Source: Rhodococcus_G sp042754225 (GTDB lineage: Bacteria; Actinomycetota; Actinomycetes; Mycobacteriales; Mycobacteriaceae). From it: a stretch of DNA of 64,000 nucleotides. Of this stretch, positions 1-9,273 are shown piece after piece. The notes under the pieces were generated by a model. That model searched no databases and had not been told where the DNA came from. It saw nothing but the letters and a program-made list of their open reading frames with translations. Location of the stretch: positions 1 to 64,000 of the forward strand of contig NZ_JBHZAH010000002.1 of NCBI RefSeq assembly GCF_042754225.1, read 5' to 3'. Position 1 is the first letter of the stretch. Every line of letters starts with the position of its first letter. The position numbers and the translations under genes are program-made.

Positions 1-27
1 GACCCCCGGGGTCGACCGGCTCGGGCC

Positions 28-795
28 TCACTGTGCGTCGAAGGTGCCCTCGAGCCGGTAACGGGAACCCGGGTGCACCAGCCGGGCCGTGCTCACGAGT
101 TTCCCCTCGGACCACGTGCGACGGTGGATCAGCAAGCACGGCTCGGTCTCGGGGATGCCCAGCAGCACGCACTCCTCCGGCGTGCCGAGGACGGACTCGA
201 CCACGTGCTCCCCTCGGCCGAGCGGCGCCACCGTCATCAGGTAGGTGTTCGGCGTCTGCACCGTGAAGTCCTGGTCGAGGTAGTCGGGTGCGATCTGCGG
301 ATTGACGTGCCGGTCCTCGACCTGGATGGCCAGGTCGTCCTCGAAATGCACCAGCCGCGAATGGAATACCGGACTCCCGTCCGGCACCCCCAGCTGGTGG
401 GCGATCAGTGCGTCCGCAGGTTCGGCCCGCACGAAGTCCACCTCGCTGCGATGCCGATGTCCCCTCCGCACCACCTCGTCGGCGATGTTGCGCACCTCGA
501 AAAGTGCCGAGCTGACCTTTCGTTCGGCGACGAACGTGCCGACCCCCATGAGTCGGACCACCAATCCGTCCGCGGTCAGTTCACGCAGGGCCCGGTTGAC
601 GGTCATGCGAGAGAGCCCGAGCGTGTTGACGAGTTGGTTCTCCGACGGCAGCTGGTCGCCCTGCGGCCAACGGCCCGAGACGATTTGCTCGGCGATCAGG
701 TTCTTCACGCGTTGGTAGGCGGGCGCGGAGTCATGTCCGCGGGCCCGGTAGAGCGACGCTACGTCGGACTCGTCGATCGCCACCATCGCCACCAT
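28..795 (-). CDS. hutC: GntR-family transcriptional regulator, HutC type
   Basis: The 255-aa product has an N-terminal GntR winged helix (about residues 25-95, with LPSENQL and LSRMTVNRALREL) followed by a UTRA ligand-binding domain (about 110-250), the architecture of HutC/FarR regulators. HutC proteins repress histidine-utilisation genes and are released by urocanate. It is divergent from hutU across a 183-bp gap, which fits control of that operon. Two ATG codons lie close together (first base at 795 and at 786) and neither has a convincing ribosome site, so the start is uncertain by three codons. The family is clear; the ligand is inferred from the neighbouring hut genes. Confidence 0.88.
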   Translation of the reverse strand: MVAMVAIDESDVASLYRARGHDSAPAYQRVKNLIAEQIVSGRWPQGDQLPSENQLVNTLGLSRMTVNRALRELTADGLVVRLMGVGTFVAERKVSSALFEVRNIADEVVRRGHRHRSEVDFVRAEPADALIAHQLGVPDGSPVFHSRLVHFEDDLAIQVEDRHVNPQIAPDYLDQDFTVQTPNTYLMTVAPLGRGEHVVESVLGTPEECVLLGIPETEPCLLIHRRTWSEGKLVSTARLVHPGSRYRLEGTFDAQ

Positions 796-886
796 CCACT
801 TCCGCCCCAGTCGTGGGCACTCTCGTTTCCGTCAGTCTATCGGCCGGGACCCCGCGATCCCCTCCGGACGCACCCGGCACACGCCG

Positions 887-900
887 TCTCGTATCCGAGA
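887..900. promoter_or_regulatory. Candidate operator: inverted repeat in the hutC-hutU intergenic region
   Basis: TCTCG-tatc-CGAGA is a 5-bp inverted repeat with a 4-nt spacer, lying 79 bp before the hutU start and 92 bp before hutC. Its placement suits a shared operator, but it does not match the CTGTATATACAG palindrome found before the hut permease, so chance is quite possible. Confidence 0.22.
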
Positions 901-978
901 TCTTCCGGAGGAGGCACTGTTCCCGAGCGCGTCGGGGCGGTGTCATGGGGATCACAACCTTTCGTCAGGAGACTCACG

Positions 979-2649
979 ATGACCGACAACTCCCCCGCCG
1001 GCCCCCGACCCGTCCGGGCGCCGCACGGCTCCGACCTGACCTGCCTGGGATGGCAGCAGGAGGGTGCACTGCGCATGCTGATGAACAACCTCGACCCCGA
1101 GGTGGCCGAGCGCCCCGACGACCTGGTGGTCTACGGCGGTACCGGGCGGGCGGCGCGCAGCTGGGAGGCCTTCGACGCGATCGTCCGCACGCTCCGGACA
1201 CTGAAGTCCGACGAGACGATGCTGGTGCAGTCCGGCAAGCCCGTCGGAGTCTTCCGCACCAACGAATGGGCGCCGAGGGTACTGCTCGCGAACTCCAACC
1301 TGGTCGGCGACTGGGCCAACTGGGAGCAGTTCCGCAAGCTCGAGGCCGAGGGTCTGATGATGTACGGCCAGATGACGGCCGGCTCCTGGATCTACATCGG
1401 CAGCCAGGGCATCCTGCAGGGCACCTACGAGACCTTCGGCGCCGTGGCGCGCAAGAGGTTCGGCGGCACCCTCGCCGGCACCATCACCCTCACCGCCGGC
1501 ATGGGCGGCATGGGCGGTGCCCAGCCGCTGGCGGTCACGATGAACGATGGCGTGGCCATCTGCGTCGACGTCGACCCGTCCCGCATCGACCGCCGGATCG
1601 CACACGGCTACCTCGACACCAAGGCCGAGAGCATCGACGCCGCCCTCGCGCTCGCCGTCGAGATGCGCGACGCGCGTAAGCCGCTGTCCATCGGCCTGGT
1701 CGGCAACGCGGCCGAGGTCTTCCCGGCGCTGCTCGCGATGGGCGCCCCGATCGACATCGTCACCGACCAGACCTCCGCGCACGATCCGCTGTCCTACCTG
1801 CCGATCGGTATCGCGCTCGAGGACTGGCACGCGATGGCCGAGAAGGACCCCGAGCACTTCACCCTCGAGGCCCAGAAGTCGATGGCGACCCACGTCGAGG
1901 CGATGGTCGGGTTCATGGATGCCGGCGCCGAGGTCTTCGACTACGGCAACTCGATCCGCGACGAGGCCCGAAAGGGCGGCTACGACAGGGCATTCGAGTT
2001 CCCCGGCTTCGTCCCCGCCTACATCCGGCCGCTGTTCGAGGAGGGCCTCGGGCCGTTCCGCTGGGCCGCTCTGTCCGGCGACCCGAAGGACATCGAGGCC
2101 ACCGACAAGGCGATCCTCGAACTCTTCCCCGAGAACGAGCACCTCAGGCGCTGGATCACCATGGCGGGCGAGAAGGTGCACTTCGAGGGCCTGCCCGCCC
2201 GGATCTGCTGGCTCGGCTACGGCGAACGCCACAAGGCCGGACTGAAGTTCAACGAGATGGTCGCCTCCGGCGAGCTCTCCGCGCCCCTGGCCATCGGCCG
2301 CGACCACCTCGACTCCGGATCGGTGGCCTCCCCGTACCGTGAGACCGAGGCCATGGCCGACGGCTCCGACGCCATCGCCGACTGGCCGCTCCTCAACGCG
2401 CTCGTCAACACCGCCTCCGGCGCCTCCTGGGTGTCGATCCACCACGGCGGCGGCGTCGGCATGGGCCGGTCCATCCACGCCGGCCAGGTGTGCATCGCGG
2501 ACGGCAGCGAGATGGCGGCGCAGAAGCTGGAGCGAGTGCTCACCAACGATCCCGGCATGGGCGTCATCCGGCACGCCGACGCTGGGTACGAGCACGCGGC
2601 GCAGGTCGCGGCCGAGCGTGGCGTGCGCATCCCGATGCGGGAGGCGTAA
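979..2649 (+). CDS. hutU: Urocanate hydratase (urocanase)
   Basis: This enzyme is step two of histidine degradation: urocanate plus water gives 4-imidazolone-5-propionate, with tightly bound NAD+ as electrophile. The 556-aa length is normal for the family. Visible signatures include the GQMTAGSWIYIGSQGI stretch and the glycine-rich TLTAGMGGMGGAQPLA segment of the NAD site. The start at 979 is chosen because AGGAG stands a few bases upstream and the protein begins MTDNSPAG just ahead of conserved sequence; the frame is open further upstream, but that part overlaps hutC on the other strand. hutI follows after 2 nt. Cytoplasmic. Confidence 0.96.
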   Translation: MTDNSPAGPRPVRAPHGSDLTCLGWQQEGALRMLMNNLDPEVAERPDDLVVYGGTGRAARSWEAFDAIVRTLRTLKSDETMLVQSGKPVGVFRTNEWAPRVLLANSNLVGDWANWEQFRKLEAEGLMMYGQMTAGSWIYIGSQGILQGTYETFGAVARKRFGGTLAGTITLTAGMGGMGGAQPLAVTMNDGVAICVDVDPSRIDRRIAHGYLDTKAESIDAALALAVEMRDARKPLSIGLVGNAAEVFPALLAMGAPIDIVTDQTSAHDPLSYLPIGIALEDWHAMAEKDPEHFTLEAQKSMATHVEAMVGFMDAGAEVFDYGNSIRDEARKGGYDRAFEFPGFVPAYIRPLFEEGLGPFRWAALSGDPKDIEATDKAILELFPENEHLRRWITMAGEKVHFEGLPARICWLGYGERHKAGLKFNEMVASGELSAPLAIGRDHLDSGSVASPYRETEAMADGSDAIADWPLLNALVNTASGASWVSIHHGGGVGMGRSIHAGQVCIADGSEMAAQKLERVLTNDPGMGVIRHADAGYEHAAQVAAERGVRIPMREA

Positions 2650-2651
2650 TC

Positions 2652-3848
2652 GTGCTCGACGCACCCGGACAGGGCGGCCGATGGACGGTCATCGACAACA
2701 TCGGCACCCTGGTCACCAACGATCCGGAGACCGGCACGGGCCCGCTCGGCCTGATCCACGACGCCGCCGTGGTCATCGGTGACGGGATCGTCCAGTGGGT
2801 GGGCCCGCGGTCCCGGATCCCCGAGGGCAGTGCGGGCTCGCGGTACGACCTGCGCGGCCGGGCCGCCCTGCCCGGGTTCGTCGACAGCCACGCTCACCTC
2901 GTCTTCGGTGGCGAGCGGGCCGAGGAGTTCGCGGCCCGGATGACCGGCGCCCCCTACGCGGCGGGTGGTATCCGCACCACCATCGCCGCCACCAGGGCCG
3001 CCTCGGACGCGGAGTTGGGCGCGAATGTGGCCCGGCTGGTGGCCGAGTCGTTGCACTCGGGCACCACCACGATCGAGACGAAATCGGGCTACGGGCAGTC
3101 GGTCCCCGACGAGTTGCGCAGCCTCGAGGTCGCGGCGGCGCACACCGCGGAGACGACGCTGCTCGCCGCGCACGTCACGCCCCCGGAGTTCGCGGGCCGC
3201 AGCGACGACTACGTGCGGATGGTCGTCGGCGAGATGATCCCCAAGTGTGCCCCGCACGCGAAGTGGATCGACGTGTTCTGCGAGGAGGGCGCGTTCGACG
3301 CGGACCAGTCGCGGGCCGTCCTCGAGGCCGGTATCGCGGCCGGACTGACGCCGCGGGTGCACGGCAACCAGCTCAGCTACGGCGCCGGGGTGCAGCTGGC
3401 CGTCGAGCTCAACGCCGCCTCGGTGGATCACGTCACCTACACCACCGACGCCGACGTCGAGGCGCTCGCGGCGAGCGACACCGTCGCCACGCTGTTGCCC
3501 GGCGCCGACTTCTCCACCCGCAACAAGTATCCCGATGCCCGCGCCCTGCTCGACGCGGGCGCGACGGTGGCGCTCGCCGCGGACTGCAACCCCGGCACCT
3601 GCTACACCACCAGCATCCCGTTCTGCATCGCGCTGGCGGTGCGCGAGATGCACATGAGCCCGGACGAGGCCGTCTGGGCGGCCACCGCAGGCGGAGCGGC
3701 AGCGCTGCAGCGCACCGACATCGGTCGCATCACCGTCGGCGCGCGGGCCGACCTCATCGCGCTGGACGCACCGTCGCATTTGCACCTGGCCTACCGGCCC
3801 GGGGTGGCACTGGTGCGCGAGGTCTGGAAGGACGGGTACCGACGATGA
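2652..3848 (+). CDS. hutI: Imidazolonepropionase
   Basis: HutI opens the imidazolone ring of 4-imidazolone-5-propionate to give N-formimidoyl-L-glutamate, the third hut step. The 398-aa protein is an amidohydrolase-superfamily metalloenzyme: HAHLVFGGER supplies the HxH metal ligands and substrate contacts, ETKSGYG and HGNQLS are family motifs, and ADCNPGTC carries the late metal-binding Asp. The start is GTG at 2652, two bases after the hutU stop, with GGGAGG about 9 nt upstream. The end overlaps hutG by 4 nt (ATGA), indicating translational coupling. Confidence 0.96.
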   Translation: MLDAPGQGGRWTVIDNIGTLVTNDPETGTGPLGLIHDAAVVIGDGIVQWVGPRSRIPEGSAGSRYDLRGRAALPGFVDSHAHLVFGGERAEEFAARMTGAPYAAGGIRTTIAATRAASDAELGANVARLVAESLHSGTTTIETKSGYGQSVPDELRSLEVAAAHTAETTLLAAHVTPPEFAGRSDDYVRMVVGEMIPKCAPHAKWIDVFCEEGAFDADQSRAVLEAGIAAGLTPRVHGNQLSYGAGVQLAVELNAASVDHVTYTTDADVEALAASDTVATLLPGADFSTRNKYPDARALLDAGATVALAADCNPGTCYTTSIPFCIALAVREMHMSPDEAVWAATAGGAAALQRTDIGRITVGARADLIALDAPSHLHLAYRPGVALVREVWKDGYRR

Positions 3849-4804
3849 CGGACGTGGACATCGCACCCAGCGCCTGGTCGGGGCGCGACGACGGGCCCGG
3901 CGCCGAACATCTGCGCTGGCACCGCGCGGTTGCACCCCTCGAAGGCCGAACCGATTCCGGTGCAGGCGTTCTGATCGGGTTCCGCAGCGACGAGGGCGTG
4001 CGCCGCAACAAGGGCCGCACCGGCGCGGCCGAGGGCCCGGCGGCGTTGCGTACCGCGCTCGCCTCGATGTCGCTCGCACACCCCGTGCGCCTGTTCGACG
4101 CCGGTGACGTCGAGGTCGGCGACGAGGATCTCGACGGCGGCCAGGCCCGGTTGGGTGCTGCCGTCACCGGCCTGCTCGACGCCGGAAGCCTCGTCACCGT
4201 CCTCGGTGGTGGACACGAGGTTGCATACGGGAGCTATCTCGGCATCGCGAACTCGTCGGCCGTCGCGTCGGGCGCGCGCCTCGGCGTGCTCAACCTCGAC
4301 GCGCACTTCGACCTGCGGAGCGACGCGCGACCGAGCTCCGGGACCCCGTTCCGGCAGATGGCCGATCGCGAAGCCGCGTTGGGTCGAACCCTCGACTACG
4401 CGGTGCTGGGCATCTCGCAGCCCAGCAACACCCCGGCGTTGTTCGCGACGGCGGCCGAACTGGGCGTGCGGCACCTCCTCGACGACGACTGCACGGCAGC
4501 CAACCTGGCGGCGGTGGAGGCGTTCGTGGAGGAGTTCCTCCACGCCGTCGACGTGGTCTACCTGACGATCGATCTCGACGTGCTGCCCGCGGCGGTCGCC
4601 CCCGGGGTCAGCGCGCCGGCCGCGTTCGGTGTGCCGCTCGAGGTGATCCAGCGGGTGTGCGACCTGGTGGCTCGGAGCGGCAAGCTGTCCCTGCTCGACG
4701 TCGCGGAGCTCAATCCGGGACTCGACATCGACAATCGCACCGCGCGGACAGCGGCACGGCTGATCCACCGGATCGTCACCACCGCGCTCGCTCGCCGGGC
4801 GTAG
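3845..4804 (+). CDS. hutG: Formimidoylglutamase (ureohydrolase family)
   Basis: The 319-aa protein belongs to the arginase/agmatinase fold. GGGHE, NLDAHFD and TIDLDVLP contribute the His/Asp ligands of the binuclear manganese centre. In the hut pathway it hydrolyses N-formimidoyl-L-glutamate to glutamate and formamide, giving the four-enzyme route with HutH, HutU and HutI. It overlaps hutI by 4 nt, is the last gene of hutUIG, and is followed directly by a strong hairpin. Other ureohydrolases share these motifs; the hut context decides the call. Confidence 0.93.
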   Translation: MTDVDIAPSAWSGRDDGPGAEHLRWHRAVAPLEGRTDSGAGVLIGFRSDEGVRRNKGRTGAAEGPAALRTALASMSLAHPVRLFDAGDVEVGDEDLDGGQARLGAAVTGLLDAGSLVTVLGGGHEVAYGSYLGIANSSAVASGARLGVLNLDAHFDLRSDARPSSGTPFRQMADREAALGRTLDYAVLGISQPSNTPALFATAAELGVRHLLDDDCTAANLAAVEAFVEEFLHAVDVVYLTIDLDVLPAAVAPGVSAPAAFGVPLEVIQRVCDLVARSGKLSLLDVAELNPGLDIDNRTARTAARLIHRIVTTALARRA

Positions 4805-4820
4805 CCCGGTCCCCCATCGT

Positions 4821-4860
4821 CCCCGGCTCGACGTGTGCCCCCTGCCTCGTCGAGCCGGGG
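4821..4860 (+). terminator. Strong hairpin terminator after hutUIG
   Basis: A perfect 13-bp inverted repeat (CCCCGGCTCGACG at 4821-4833, its complement at 4848-4860) encloses a 14-nt loop and ends 'ATTTCC'. It starts 16 nt after the hutG stop. The U tract is weak, as is common in actinobacteria. The convergent gadB ends at 4993, so it may also serve that strand. Confidence 0.75.
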
Positions 4861-4992
4861 ATTTCCAGTTGGTCTGCAGCGACCGGCACTCGTTGCTCGG
4901 CGCACCCTTCCCTGGGTGCGCCGGCGGATCCGAGGACGAGCGCCGTCACCGAGGATCATCCGTGGGCGGCGCCCGTCCCTCCCATCACGAAC

Positions 4993-6369
4993 TCAGTGCG
5001 CAAATCCCTTCGCGGTGTGCTCGGTACCAGCCTTCAGCCGTGTCACGACATCCCTCATCGCCAGGACCAACTTGTAGGCCATGTCCCGACTGAAGCCCTC
5101 CCTCAGCACGATCCGGAGCACCGCGACGTCCTCGGCGTCGGCGGGCATGGTGTAGGCGGGAACCTGGAAGCTGCGAGCCCGCAGTTCGTGCGAGATGTCG
5201 AAGACGGTGAACCCCGGGTCGCCCTCGACCTCGAACGACAGCACCGGGATCGCGGTGCCGTCGGTGATGATCCGCATGTGGTCGATCTTCGCGATCTCGG
5301 ACGAGAGCATCAGCGCGGTGTCCCGCAGCGCTTCCATGATCTGGGTGTATCCCGCGACGCCGAGCCGGATGAAGTTGTAGTACTGACCCACAACCTGATT
5401 GCCTGGACGCGAGAAGTTCAGGGTGAAGGTCGGCATGTTGCCACCGAGGTAGTTGACCCGGAAGACCAGGTCCTCAGGCAGATGTTCCTTCGAGCGCCAC
5501 ACGACGAACCCGATACCGGGATAGGTCATGCCGTACTTGTGGCCGCTGACGTTGATCGAGACGACGCGGGGAATCCGGAAGTCCCACTTCAGTTCCGGGT
5601 GCAGGAACGGAACAACGAAGCCGCCGCTGGCGGCGTCGACGTGGATCGGCACGTCCGGGCCGCCCTTCGCCGCGATCTCGTCGAGGACGGAGGCGATCTC
5701 CGCGATCGGCTCGAGTTCGCCGGTGAACGTCGTGCCGAGGATGCCGACGACACCGATCGTGTTCTCGTCGACCGCGTCACGGACCTGCTCGGGGGTGATG
5801 ACGTAGCGGCCCTTGGCCATCGGCAGGTACTTCGGTTCGACGTCGAAGTAGCGACAGAACTTCTCCCATACCACCTGTACATTGCTGCCGAGGATCAAGT
5901 TCGGCTTCGTGTCGTCCAGGCCGGCGTCCCTGCGCCCTTGCCGCCACTGCCACTTGAGCGCGAGTCCAGCGAGCATGACCGCCTCCGAGGAGCCGACCGT
6001 GGACACCCCGGTTGCGGAGGAGGGATCCGCCTCGTCGAGGTCGTCCGCGTTGAACAATGCGGCGACCATGTTCACGCAGCGTGTCTCGATCTCCGCGGTC
6101 TGTGGGTACTCGTCCTTGTCGATCATGTTCTTGTCGAACGTCTCGGCCATCAACCTGTCGGCCTGAGGATCCATCCACGTGGTGACGAATGTCGCCAGGT
6201 TCAGTCGGGAGCTGCCGTCGAGCATCAGTTCGTCGTGGATGAACCGGTAGGCAGCCTCGGGATCCGTTTCGGATTTCGGCATTCGGAGTGCGGGAACGGT
6301 ATCGGTCCCGAGTCGGCCGGTGTACGCGGGTGCAAGGGTTTCGGCGGGGGCGTCGAAGCTGTCTGGCAT
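4993..6369 (-). CDS. gadB: Glutamate decarboxylase (PLP-dependent)
   Basis: The 458-aa enzyme converts glutamate to GABA and CO2, consuming a proton. It is a group II PLP decarboxylase: HVDAASGGF carries the Asp (about residue 245) that contacts the pyridine nitrogen, and INVSGHKYG holds the PLP Schiff-base lysine (about residue 278). TVGSSEAVML is also typical of GadA/GadB. The start is ATG at 6369, with GGAGGAA immediately upstream; an in-frame GTG four codons earlier would put that ribosome site inside the gene. The gene is convergent with hutUIG, whose end product is glutamate, so a metabolic link is plausible but unproven. Confidence 0.93.
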   Translation of the reverse strand: MPDSFDAPAETLAPAYTGRLGTDTVPALRMPKSETDPEAAYRFIHDELMLDGSSRLNLATFVTTWMDPQADRLMAETFDKNMIDKDEYPQTAEIETRCVNMVAALFNADDLDEADPSSATGVSTVGSSEAVMLAGLALKWQWRQGRRDAGLDDTKPNLILGSNVQVVWEKFCRYFDVEPKYLPMAKGRYVITPEQVRDAVDENTIGVVGILGTTFTGELEPIAEIASVLDEIAAKGGPDVPIHVDAASGGFVVPFLHPELKWDFRIPRVVSINVSGHKYGMTYPGIGFVVWRSKEHLPEDLVFRVNYLGGNMPTFTLNFSRPGNQVVGQYYNFIRLGVAGYTQIMEALRDTALMLSSEIAKIDHMRIITDGTAIPVLSFEVEGDPGFTVFDISHELRARSFQVPAYTMPADAEDVAVLRIVLREGFSRDMAYKLVLAMRDVVTRLKAGTEHTAKGFAH

Positions 6370-6451
6370 TTCTTCCTCCACAGTGTCGAACGGTTGACAG
6401 GGTCGAGAGGGTGCTCCTCGGGTGGATCGAGGTGCCGTGCGAGTGGACGTG

Positions 6452-8434
6452 TCACACCTCGATCGGGGGGTAGAGGCGTTCCATCGTGTAGCGGCGGTTA
6501 CGGCGTACCGAGAGTGCGCTCACGGTGAGGGAGACGAGCAGGATGCCGACGAGGACGGCGATCGCGGTCCACAGCCGCGAGTCGACGTGCTCCCCGATCG
6601 TCAGTTGACGCAGCCCGTTGACGGTGTAGGTCATCGGGTCGAACGGGTGGATGTACTGGAACGGTTTGGCTGTGGTCGGTACGGGGTAGATGCCGCCGGC
6701 GGAGACCAGTTGCAGCATCAGGAACGCCAGCGTGACGACGCGGCCGACCGCGACACCGAAGATGGCGTTGAAGGCCTGGATCATCGCCAGGTAGGTCGCG
6801 GAGATCAGGACGAGGAACAGGATGGTGCCAGCGACGTGTTTGACGTCGAGTCCGACTCCGAGGTGGACCACCGCGTACATCACCAGGACCTGGAGAACAC
6901 CGACGAACAGAGCCGGCCAGTAGGAGGCGAGCACCGTCCGGTACAGGCCGACACCCCCGACCGTCGGCCGGGACTGCAGCGGAGTGAGCAGCATCCAGGT
7001 GATGATGCCGCCGACGAACAACGCCAGGGACAGGAAGAACGGCGCGAAACCGGTGCCGAATGTCGGTGCCTCGTTGGTGTAATCCTGTTGCAGCGCAACG
7101 GGGGTGGACAGTGTCTCAGCAGTGGCGGTGCGTTGCTCGTCCGTCCAGCTCGGCACCTGACCGGCGCCCTTCTGCAACGCGTCGGCCAGTTCGGTGGATC
7201 CGGACTGCAACGTGCCCATCCCGGACGCGAGCTGACCGGCGCCGCCGGCGAGCTGTTTGCTGCCGTCGGTCAGCTGGACCAGTCCAGAACTCAGAGTTGC
7301 TGCACCACTGCTGAGCTCGTCGGCGCCACCGCGCAACTGGCGCAGGTCCGACGCGATCCCGCCGTTCTGCAGCATCGCCAGACCGGACTGCAACGGGCTG
7401 CTGGGGTCGGTGAGCTGGTATTCGACCGCGCGGGCATCGCCGCTGAGTCGAACGATCTCCGCCTGCAGCTCCCCCGTGTCACCACGCACCTGCCCGGCGG
7501 TGAGGGGCGACAGCGCAGCCACAGCCCGCTGAACGAGGGGATCCGCGCTCTGCCGGAGAATCTCGAGTGCCTGCGAGACTGCGGTGACGGGCGCGGGCGC
7601 CGCCTGCGGCAGTCGGTTCCCCAGGGCCTCCAGTGATTTCCTGAGCTCGGACACCTGGCCGCCGACGTTCGGGACGGCACCACTGTCGAGAGCATTGATC
7701 AACGGGGTGGTAGCCCCGTCGATCGCCGTCGCGAGTTGGGCTGCGCCGCTCGCCAGTTGCGCCGATCCGGATTCCGCGGTGACCATGTTCGTCGCGAGTT
7801 CGTTCGCACCCGAGCTGACCTGGTCGGCGCCGCCCTTGGCGGTGTCGATCCCGGAGGCGAGCTGCCCGGCGCCGTCGGCAGCTCGAGTCAGGCCCGCCCC
7901 TGCGCTCTGCAGACCGGTGAGCACCTGCCCGACCCCCTGCGCACCGATCGTCGAGTTGACCTGGTTGATCACCTGCTCGGAGGCGTCCTGGCCAATGATG
8001 GTCGCGAGGTAATTGTTGGCATCGTTGAAGGTGAACGTCAGGTTCGCCTTCTCGGGACTGTCGCCGTTCGGGGATTCGACTGCGGCGGTGAAGTTCTCGG
8101 GCAGGGTGATCGTGTAGTAGTACTTGCCGCTCGAGAGGCCGGCCTCGGCCTCTTGCTGGGAGACCTCGTCGAGGTCGAGTTGGCCGGACGCAATGAGCGA
8201 CTTGACCACCTGATCGCCCGCATCGACCTTCTGGCCGTCCGGTGCCAGTCCGGTGTCGTTGTTCACGATGGCGGCGGGGATCTTGTCCACGTTGCCGAAG
8301 GGATTCCAGAAAGCCCACAGATACATGGCGCCGTAGAGCAGCGGCATGAGGATGATCGTGATGATTGCGATCCGCGGCATCGTGCCACGGAAGTAACGCT
8401 TCGAGTCACTGCCGAGGGACACACCCGCGAGCAT
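6452..8434 (-). CDS. YhgE/Pip-type membrane protein with xxxLxxG heptad repeats
   Basis: The 660-aa protein has one N-terminal membrane segment (about residues 22-45, IAIITIILMPLLYGAMYLW), a long extracytoplasmic part, and about five membrane segments near the C terminus (about 455-650), the YhgE/Pip layout. Two stretches (about 185-245 and 370-425) consist of GAxQLAxG-type heptads, as in the xxxLxxG repeat family. Phage infection proteins and ABC-2-like permeases share this layout. It starts 3 nt after a degenerate ABC ATPase gene, with GGGAG upstream, so the two proteins probably form one transporter-like complex. Substrate unknown. Confidence 0.85.
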   Translation of the reverse strand: MLAGVSLGSDSKRYFRGTMPRIAIITIILMPLLYGAMYLWAFWNPFGNVDKIPAAIVNNDTGLAPDGQKVDAGDQVVKSLIASGQLDLDEVSQQEAEAGLSSGKYYYTITLPENFTAAVESPNGDSPEKANLTFTFNDANNYLATIIGQDASEQVINQVNSTIGAQGVGQVLTGLQSAGAGLTRAADGAGQLASGIDTAKGGADQVSSGANELATNMVTAESGSAQLASGAAQLATAIDGATTPLINALDSGAVPNVGGQVSELRKSLEALGNRLPQAAPAPVTAVSQALEILRQSADPLVQRAVAALSPLTAGQVRGDTGELQAEIVRLSGDARAVEYQLTDPSSPLQSGLAMLQNGGIASDLRQLRGGADELSSGAATLSSGLVQLTDGSKQLAGGAGQLASGMGTLQSGSTELADALQKGAGQVPSWTDEQRTATAETLSTPVALQQDYTNEAPTFGTGFAPFFLSLALFVGGIITWMLLTPLQSRPTVGGVGLYRTVLASYWPALFVGVLQVLVMYAVVHLGVGLDVKHVAGTILFLVLISATYLAMIQAFNAIFGVAVGRVVTLAFLMLQLVSAGGIYPVPTTAKPFQYIHPFDPMTYTVNGLRQLTIGEHVDSRLWTAIAVLVGILLVSLTVSALSVRRNRRYTMERLYPPIEV

Positions 8435-8437
8435 CGG

Positions 8438-9172
8438 CTATCTCCCTTCCGTCATGACGCCGATGTCCCCGGCGCCCAGCAGTCCGTGCATGTCGACGAC
8501 CTTGTGGACACTCGGCATCGACTCGGTGGCGTTGACGTCCGCGGTGATGACCGACTGGCGCTCGCCGAGTGCGACGAGCCGCTCGAGCAGGACTTCTCGT
8601 TCGGTGTCGTCGGCGATCTTGTCGATGCGACCGACGACCAGCAACGGTGGGCGTCGGGTGTTGGCGACCGCGATCCGCAGCAGCAGTTGCTGGATCTCGG
8701 GGAGGTCGTCGACGAACGCGTTCAGTGGTGGCAGATCGACCTCACCGAACGTCTGTGCGCACATGTCCCGGACTCCGTCGTCGTTCACCCGAGGGACCAG
8801 CCGGTACCAGGGTGAATTCCAGCGGAGTTGCTCGGTGACGAGGTCACGGACGGTGACGGACGGGCTCACCTCGTCGAGTTCGTTCAGGCAGGCGATCGCG
8901 GAGTTCGCCAACACCGTCGTAGGCTTGCTGAAGCCCAGGACGGTCAACGCCCCACCGGACAGTCGCATCCGGCCGCACAATGTCATCAGCAGGGCCGTTC
9001 GCGCCGCTCCGGATTGGGCCGCGATGACGGTCACACCGCCGGCGTCGATGTCTAGGTCGAGAGGGCCGAACACGTGGCCCCACGGGCCGTCGAGCTCGAT
9101 TCCGCGCGCCGATACCAGTGTTCCATCGGTGCGTCGTGGCAGCTTCCAACTCTCGATGTCTGTTTCGACCAA
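8438..9172 (-). CDS. ABC-type ATPase-like protein with degenerate nucleotide motifs
   Basis: The 244-aa protein follows the ABC ATPase outline but lacks key residues. Where GxxGxGKST is expected it reads AAQSGAART (about residues 51-59), so the Gly and Lys of the P-loop are Ala and Arg. The Walker B region reads LLVVGRID without the usual Asp-Glu, and the signature is poorly conserved (LPEIQQLLL). Hydrolysis is therefore doubtful; a regulatory or structural role with the YhgE/Pip partner 3 nt downstream is more likely. The start is TTG at 9172, supported by a perfect AGGAGG 5 nt upstream; no closer ATG/GTG has such a site. Confidence 0.78.
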   Translation of the reverse strand: MVETDIESWKLPRRTDGTLVSARGIELDGPWGHVFGPLDLDIDAGGVTVIAAQSGAARTALLMTLCGRMRLSGGALTVLGFSKPTTVLANSAIACLNELDEVSPSVTVRDLVTEQLRWNSPWYRLVPRVNDDGVRDMCAQTFGEVDLPPLNAFVDDLPEIQQLLLRIAVANTRRPPLLVVGRIDKIADDTEREVLLERLVALGERQSVITADVNATESMPSVHKVVDMHGLLGAGDIGVMTEGR

Positions 9173-9273
9173 CTCGGCCTCCTGGGACGAGGGTGTGGCA
9201 GAACTGTGCGGTGTGTTCTTCGAGCGATGGTCGATCCGCGGCCCGACAGCGGCAGATCAGGTGGCATGGGTTG

